Origin: an uncultured Saprospiraceae bacterium
GTDB taxonomy: Bacteria > Bacteroidota > Bacteroidia > Chitinophagales > Saprospiraceae
DNA: 64,000 nt
Direction: 5' to 3'
Assembly (NCBI GenBank): GCA_938015435.1
Contig: CALLPN010000016.1
Coordinates: 62,001 to 126,000, forward strand
Position 1 is the stretch's first letter; every line of letters starts with the position of its first letter. Below the pieces are notes generated by a model that did no database searches, was not told where the DNA came from, and was given only the letters and a program-made list of their open reading frames with translations. Below, piece by piece: positions 61,301 through 64,000 of the stretch. A program made the position numbers and the translations under genes.

Positions 61301-64000
61301 GATACCATTCCTGGAATTGAGTGTGATAGTTTCATTAATATAAATGTTACTTTCTCTAATATTGATACGAGCTACATTGTAGAAACTATATGTGCTGGTG
61401 ATTCGGTCAATTACTTTTCCACTTGGTTTGATGAGGACTTTGCTTCGGATGAATTCCCTGTTTCCAATCCAAATGGCTGTGACAGTTTATTCATAGTAGA
61501 TATTTCGTTTTTCCCACTTACTGATTCTCTCATCAACCCAATTTTATGTGAAGGTGATTTCATTATCGTCGATGGCGTAACTTACAATGAAGCGAATCCT
61601 ATGGGTCAAGAAATTTTAGAAAATCAAGGTGCAAATGGTTGCGACAGTTTGGTCAATATAGATTTGCAATTTGGTGGAAATATAATTATTACAAGAACTG
61701 ATACACTTTGTGGCAGTGGATCGATAACTATTGGTGGAATGTCAATTGACATGACCAATAATCCGATTATGTTTGATGTACCTGGAGTTGATTGCGATAC
61801 TACATTTGATATCAACTTAACTTTTGCAGACCCTTTACCCAATAATATTGCAGGAATCTATTGCAATAATTTTGACACCTTAGTTAACGGTGTAGTATAT
61901 GATATTAATAATCCATCAGATGCAATCATTATTACAGAAGGTAGTTATCTCGGATGCGACAGTATTATTAATATTGATTTGTTTTTCCTAGCGTCCATTC
62001 AAACTTTTGTTGGTGGTACGTATTGTACTGATTTTGACACTCTAATTAATGGTGTACTATACGATCTTACCAACCCATCAGATGTTATCACCATCGAAGG
62101 AGGAAGCTTTGAAGGTTGTGATAGTATCATTACTATTGACTTAACATTTGTAGATCCCATTCCTAATAATATTATAGGAACTTTTTGTAGTGACTTTGAT
62201 ACTTTAGTCAATGGTGTAGTATATGATATCAGCAATCCATCAGCCATGGATACTATTTTTGGTGGCAGCTTTATCGGCTGTGATAGTTTGATAGTTGTTG
62301 ACCTACAATTTGACAATGGCATCATCATCAATAGGACTGATTCACTTTGTGTAGGTGGCTCCGTTGTGATCGGTGGCACCGTATTTAATGAAGCTAATAA
62401 TCCTAATCAAATAATCGTTCCTGGAATTGATTGTGATACTACATTTGATATTAACTTGACTTTCGTTACTCCAATTCCTAATAACATTTCTGGAACTTTT
62501 TGTAGTGACTTCGATACTTTAGTAAATGGAGTATTATATGACATCAATAATCCATCAGATACAGAAACTATTATAGGAGGAAGCTTCCTCGGCTGCGATA
62601 GTTTGATCGTTATAGATTTACAATTTGATAACGGCATCATTATCAACAGGACAGATTCACTTTGTGCAGGCGGCTCAGTTGTGATCGGTGGTACCGTATT
62701 TAATGAAGCTAATAATCCAAATCAAATAATCGTTCCAGGAATTGATTGTGATACTACTTTCGATATTAACTTGACATTCTTCACTTCTATTCCTAACAAT
62801 ATCTCTGGAAACTTTTGTAGTGACTTCGATACCTTGGTAAATGGAGTTTTGTATGACATCAACAATCCTTCGGATACAGAAACCATAGTAGGAGGAAACT
62901 TCCTAGGTTGTGATAGTTTGATCGTTATCGACTTATCATTCATGACTTGTGATGTAGACGTAACCGTAAGTTCTGTTGGCAACAATTGTGTCGGCGACAA
63001 TTTAGGTATGATCAATGTTGGAATTGCATCGGCGATTGCTCTTCCATATACGATTGTAATAGAAGAACAAGTCTCTGGAGTTCAATCTATGATCAATGTT
63101 ACGATGGAGCAAAACAACTATCAATTTGACAATCTTCCTACTGGAACCTATACAGTATCAGTGGTCGGAAACGACGGTACTGTACTTTATATCGAGACTA
63201 CTACGGTAGATGATTTATTTGCACCTCTATCAGGAACATGGAACTTAATTGATACTATATTTTGCAATGGCGAACTTGCACAGTTAGAATTCATTCCATC
63301 TGGAGGCTTGGCTGATTACAATTACCTTTGGAACAGTACTGATCTTGGAATCGATTCTATTATTAATCAAGTGCCTAGTGGTACATATTCCATCAGTGTC
63401 AGCGATATGAATGGATGTACTTATAATAGCTCTTTTGACATCCAAGAGGGAGTGGCTATCATGGTCAATATTACCGAGACTGATGCAACGTGTGTAGGTG
63501 TTGATGATGGCTCTATTGATGTATTAAATATACAAGGAGGCGTTGGCCCATATACTGTTTTATTTGACGGTCAAGAAATTACAGAATTTCCAATTGACTC
63601 AATAGCTTCTGGAGTGTACACTTTAGAAGTTGTAGATAGTGAGAACTGCAGTACTGGGGAAGAGCAAATAACTATTTTACCTGGAGTAGTATCTGTACTT
63701 GCGGATTATACTTTGGAATATGATATCGACGAAGGGGATACTGTAATATTAGTCGGACAGTTGTTTGAAGATAGTTTGTCATTTCAGTGGGACTCAATAC
63801 CAACACTTAGTTGTTTTGATTGCGCTGAGCCTTTAGCATTTCCTAGTACAACGAGTGGATACAATTTGGTAATCACTACCGAGTTTGGATGTATACAAAT
63901 GGTAAGTATTATCATAAATGTATCAGAAAGTCCAGAGGAACCGGAAGTAGAAGTTAACAACTCTACTCCCAATATTTTTTCTCCTAACGGAGATGGCAAT
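58352..64000 (+). CDS. Giant repeat-rich secreted protein entering a gliding-motility-associated C-terminal (T9SS type B) domain; truncated by the window
   Basis: Frame open from ATG 58352 (MSNISLFNHYYSRVLLFVCISVLYSTTSYSQ) to the edge; last residues NIFSPNGDGN are the typical start of the CHU_C/gliding-associated domain. Confidence 0.9.
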   Translation, partial: MSNISLFNHYYSRVLLFVCISVLYSTTSYSQVFGIGCQEEDVAVLGLERKDWNNPSGNTSIHSEGSMHNFTLPNSPGPCKRISNISISINVISPVDLTNLPADCVPTPNPYYYNIHTGCAPFLPASCPGAQLISETNFPTFDDRVISINGNFAFGDNLAIDIVPVMNTFCTNGQSALSAVPPSVVLDYEVCVIVTVIDELITTPVNIGGTSPICPLATTMIGVGPYSEYLWSPGGQITQAIDVGPGTYNVTVTDGNGCTDTDEIIISAFPVSPITFNPASPSVCGAGTVSVGVVEGYAMYEWSNTLSGQTVNLSPGMYDVTITDGNLCTAVNSVTVATEPNPDAGGDNSMTICNNAPFNLTGLLGATADAGGIFSNPSGTGNLSGSMVNTAGLEGMTIDYLYTVGLPTDPCGQAVATLTLTIEEPLEAGDNNSATLCDNAPDFDLTTLLSADADAGGAFSDPGGTGSLTGSMVDVSGLGGQTVNFTYTVGLPTDACGTDQATLTLTVSEELFAGVDNSTTVCDGDFVDLNTLLDGSADGGGAFSDPAGTGSLAGATVNTQNLGGQTLTFIYEVGIATDPCGTDQATLTVVVESFVDAGVDNSTSVCAGTSVNLNTLLDVSASTGGTFSDPSSTGTLTGFTVNTTGEAGQTLNFVYTVGTAGSTCGTDEATLTVMVTSSTEAGDDNTTTVCEGSTVDLSTLLALNADAGGTYSDPGATGALTIDMVNTTGRAGQTLNFIYTVGSAADPCGQDQTTLTVTVESSLEAGDDNSVTLCIGGIINLDTYLANADLGGTYTDTDGSGGLSGNMLNTASITPGPYTYQYEVGDGVTCPLDNAVIELIFSGSLDANFAIDTIEICYDICQEVNLTFTGAGPFTYDLAVSDQNGVSQANTSLSSSANAFSIYLCNDESMIEFSNDTLNFNNLDSLVLTLENVQGDACNSALIDSLWITSLPANVFQLDTSICILDTLFINGLELFSGNSSYIDTIPGIECDSFININVTFSNIDTSYIVETICAGDSVNYFSTWFDEDFASDEFPVSNPNGCDSLFIVDISFFPLTDSLINPILCEGDFIIVDGVTYNEANPMGQEILENQGANGCDSLVNIDLQFGGNIIITRTDTLCGSGSITIGGMSIDMTNNPIMFDVPGVDCDTTFDINLTFADPLPNNIAGIYCNNFDTLVNGVVYDINNPSDAIIITEGSYLGCDSIINIDLFFLASIQTFVGGTYCTDFDTLINGVLYDLTNPSDVITIEGGSFEGCDSIITIDLTFVDPIPNNIIGTFCSDFDTLVNGVVYDISNPSAMDTIFGGSFIGCDSLIVVDLQFDNGIIINRTDSLCVGGSVVIGGTVFNEANNPNQIIVPGIDCDTTFDINLTFVTPIPNNISGTFCSDFDTLVNGVLYDINNPSDTETIIGGSFLGCDSLIVIDLQFDNGIIINRTDSLCAGGSVVIGGTVFNEANNPNQIIVPGIDCDTTFDINLTFFTSIPNNISGNFCSDFDTLVNGVLYDINNPSDTETIVGGNFLGCDSLIVIDLSFMTCDVDVTVSSVGNNCVGDNLGMINVGIASAIALPYTIVIEEQVSGVQSMINVTMEQNNYQFDNLPTGTYTVSVVGNDGTVLYIETTTVDDLFAPLSGTWNLIDTIFCNGELAQLEFIPSGGLADYNYLWNSTDLGIDSIINQVPSGTYSISVSDMNGCTYNSSFDIQEGVAIMVNITETDATCVGVDDGSIDVLNIQGGVGPYTVLFDGQEITEFPIDSIASGVYTLEVVDSENCSTGEEQITILPGVVSVLADYTLEYDIDEGDTVILVGQLFEDSLSFQWDSIPTLSCFDCAEPLAFPSTTSGYNLVITTEFGCIQMVSIIINVSESPEEPEVEVNNSTPNIFSPNGDGN
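59380..60870 (+). repeat. About six tandem ~80-85-residue repeats
   Basis: (E/D)AG(D/V)(D/N)NS..(L/V)C....(D/N)L.TLL...A(D/S).GG.(F/Y)SDP.GTG.L.G..V(N/D)....GQT.(N/T)F.Y.VG...D.CG.D.ATLT(V/L).V. Confidence 0.85.
61200..62950 (+). repeat. Second repeat array; 315 bp higher-order period in its 3' half
   Basis: GTFCSDFDTLVNGVLYDINNPSDTETIIGGSFLGCDSLIVIDLQF / DSLCAGGSVVIGGTVFNEANNPNQIIVPGIDCDTTFDINLTF; copies anchored at 62177, 62492 and 62807. Confidence 0.85.

Noticed and set aside
61200-62950. Regular repeats considered as a CRISPR array
   Set aside because: Repeats are long, in-frame and encode protein; no short repeat/spacer architecture. No CRISPR or cas genes seen in the window.
58462-63999. 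Minus-strand ORFs in the right end
   Set aside because: Antisense to the open plus frame from 58352; repeated shadows of the tandem repeats.

Overview
AT-rich 64 kb chromosomal window from a member of the phylum Bacteroidota, probably Saprospiria-like. The phylum call rests on several T9SS sorting domains, a gliding-type C-terminal domain and TTG-N19-TAnnTTTG promoter signals. Housekeeping genes include ileS, uvrA, queG, nadC, galM, a tRNA(CAT), an OmpR-type two-component system, an Lrp/AsnC regulator, marC, an AI-2E transporter and a tandem GH3 pair. They sit among very large secreted, repeat-rich T9SS cargo proteins: 1-5712 (-, runs off the left edge), 19982-22111, 22386-25007, 40324-43200, 48484-58059 (3191 aa) and 58352-64000 (+, runs off the right edge). 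Two findings stand out. (1) A putative ileS transcription attenuator at about 19742-19878 on the minus strand: a TAnnTTTG promoter element, a 17-20 codon leader ORF with 7 Ile codons (MLPMSNIIISNIIIIRDPRS), then a strong intrinsic terminator that belongs to no annotated gene, upstream of ileS on the same strand. (2) A REP-associated (RAYT/Y1 HUH) transposase at 15215-15852 whose reading frame is broken exactly where a canonical A_AAT_TTA -1 slippery heptamer occurs. It is flanked by REP-like hairpins whose outer and inner stems covary. Four of the secreted proteins share a collinear cysteine-rich module set. All calls were made by eye from the sequence; no searches or folding were run.
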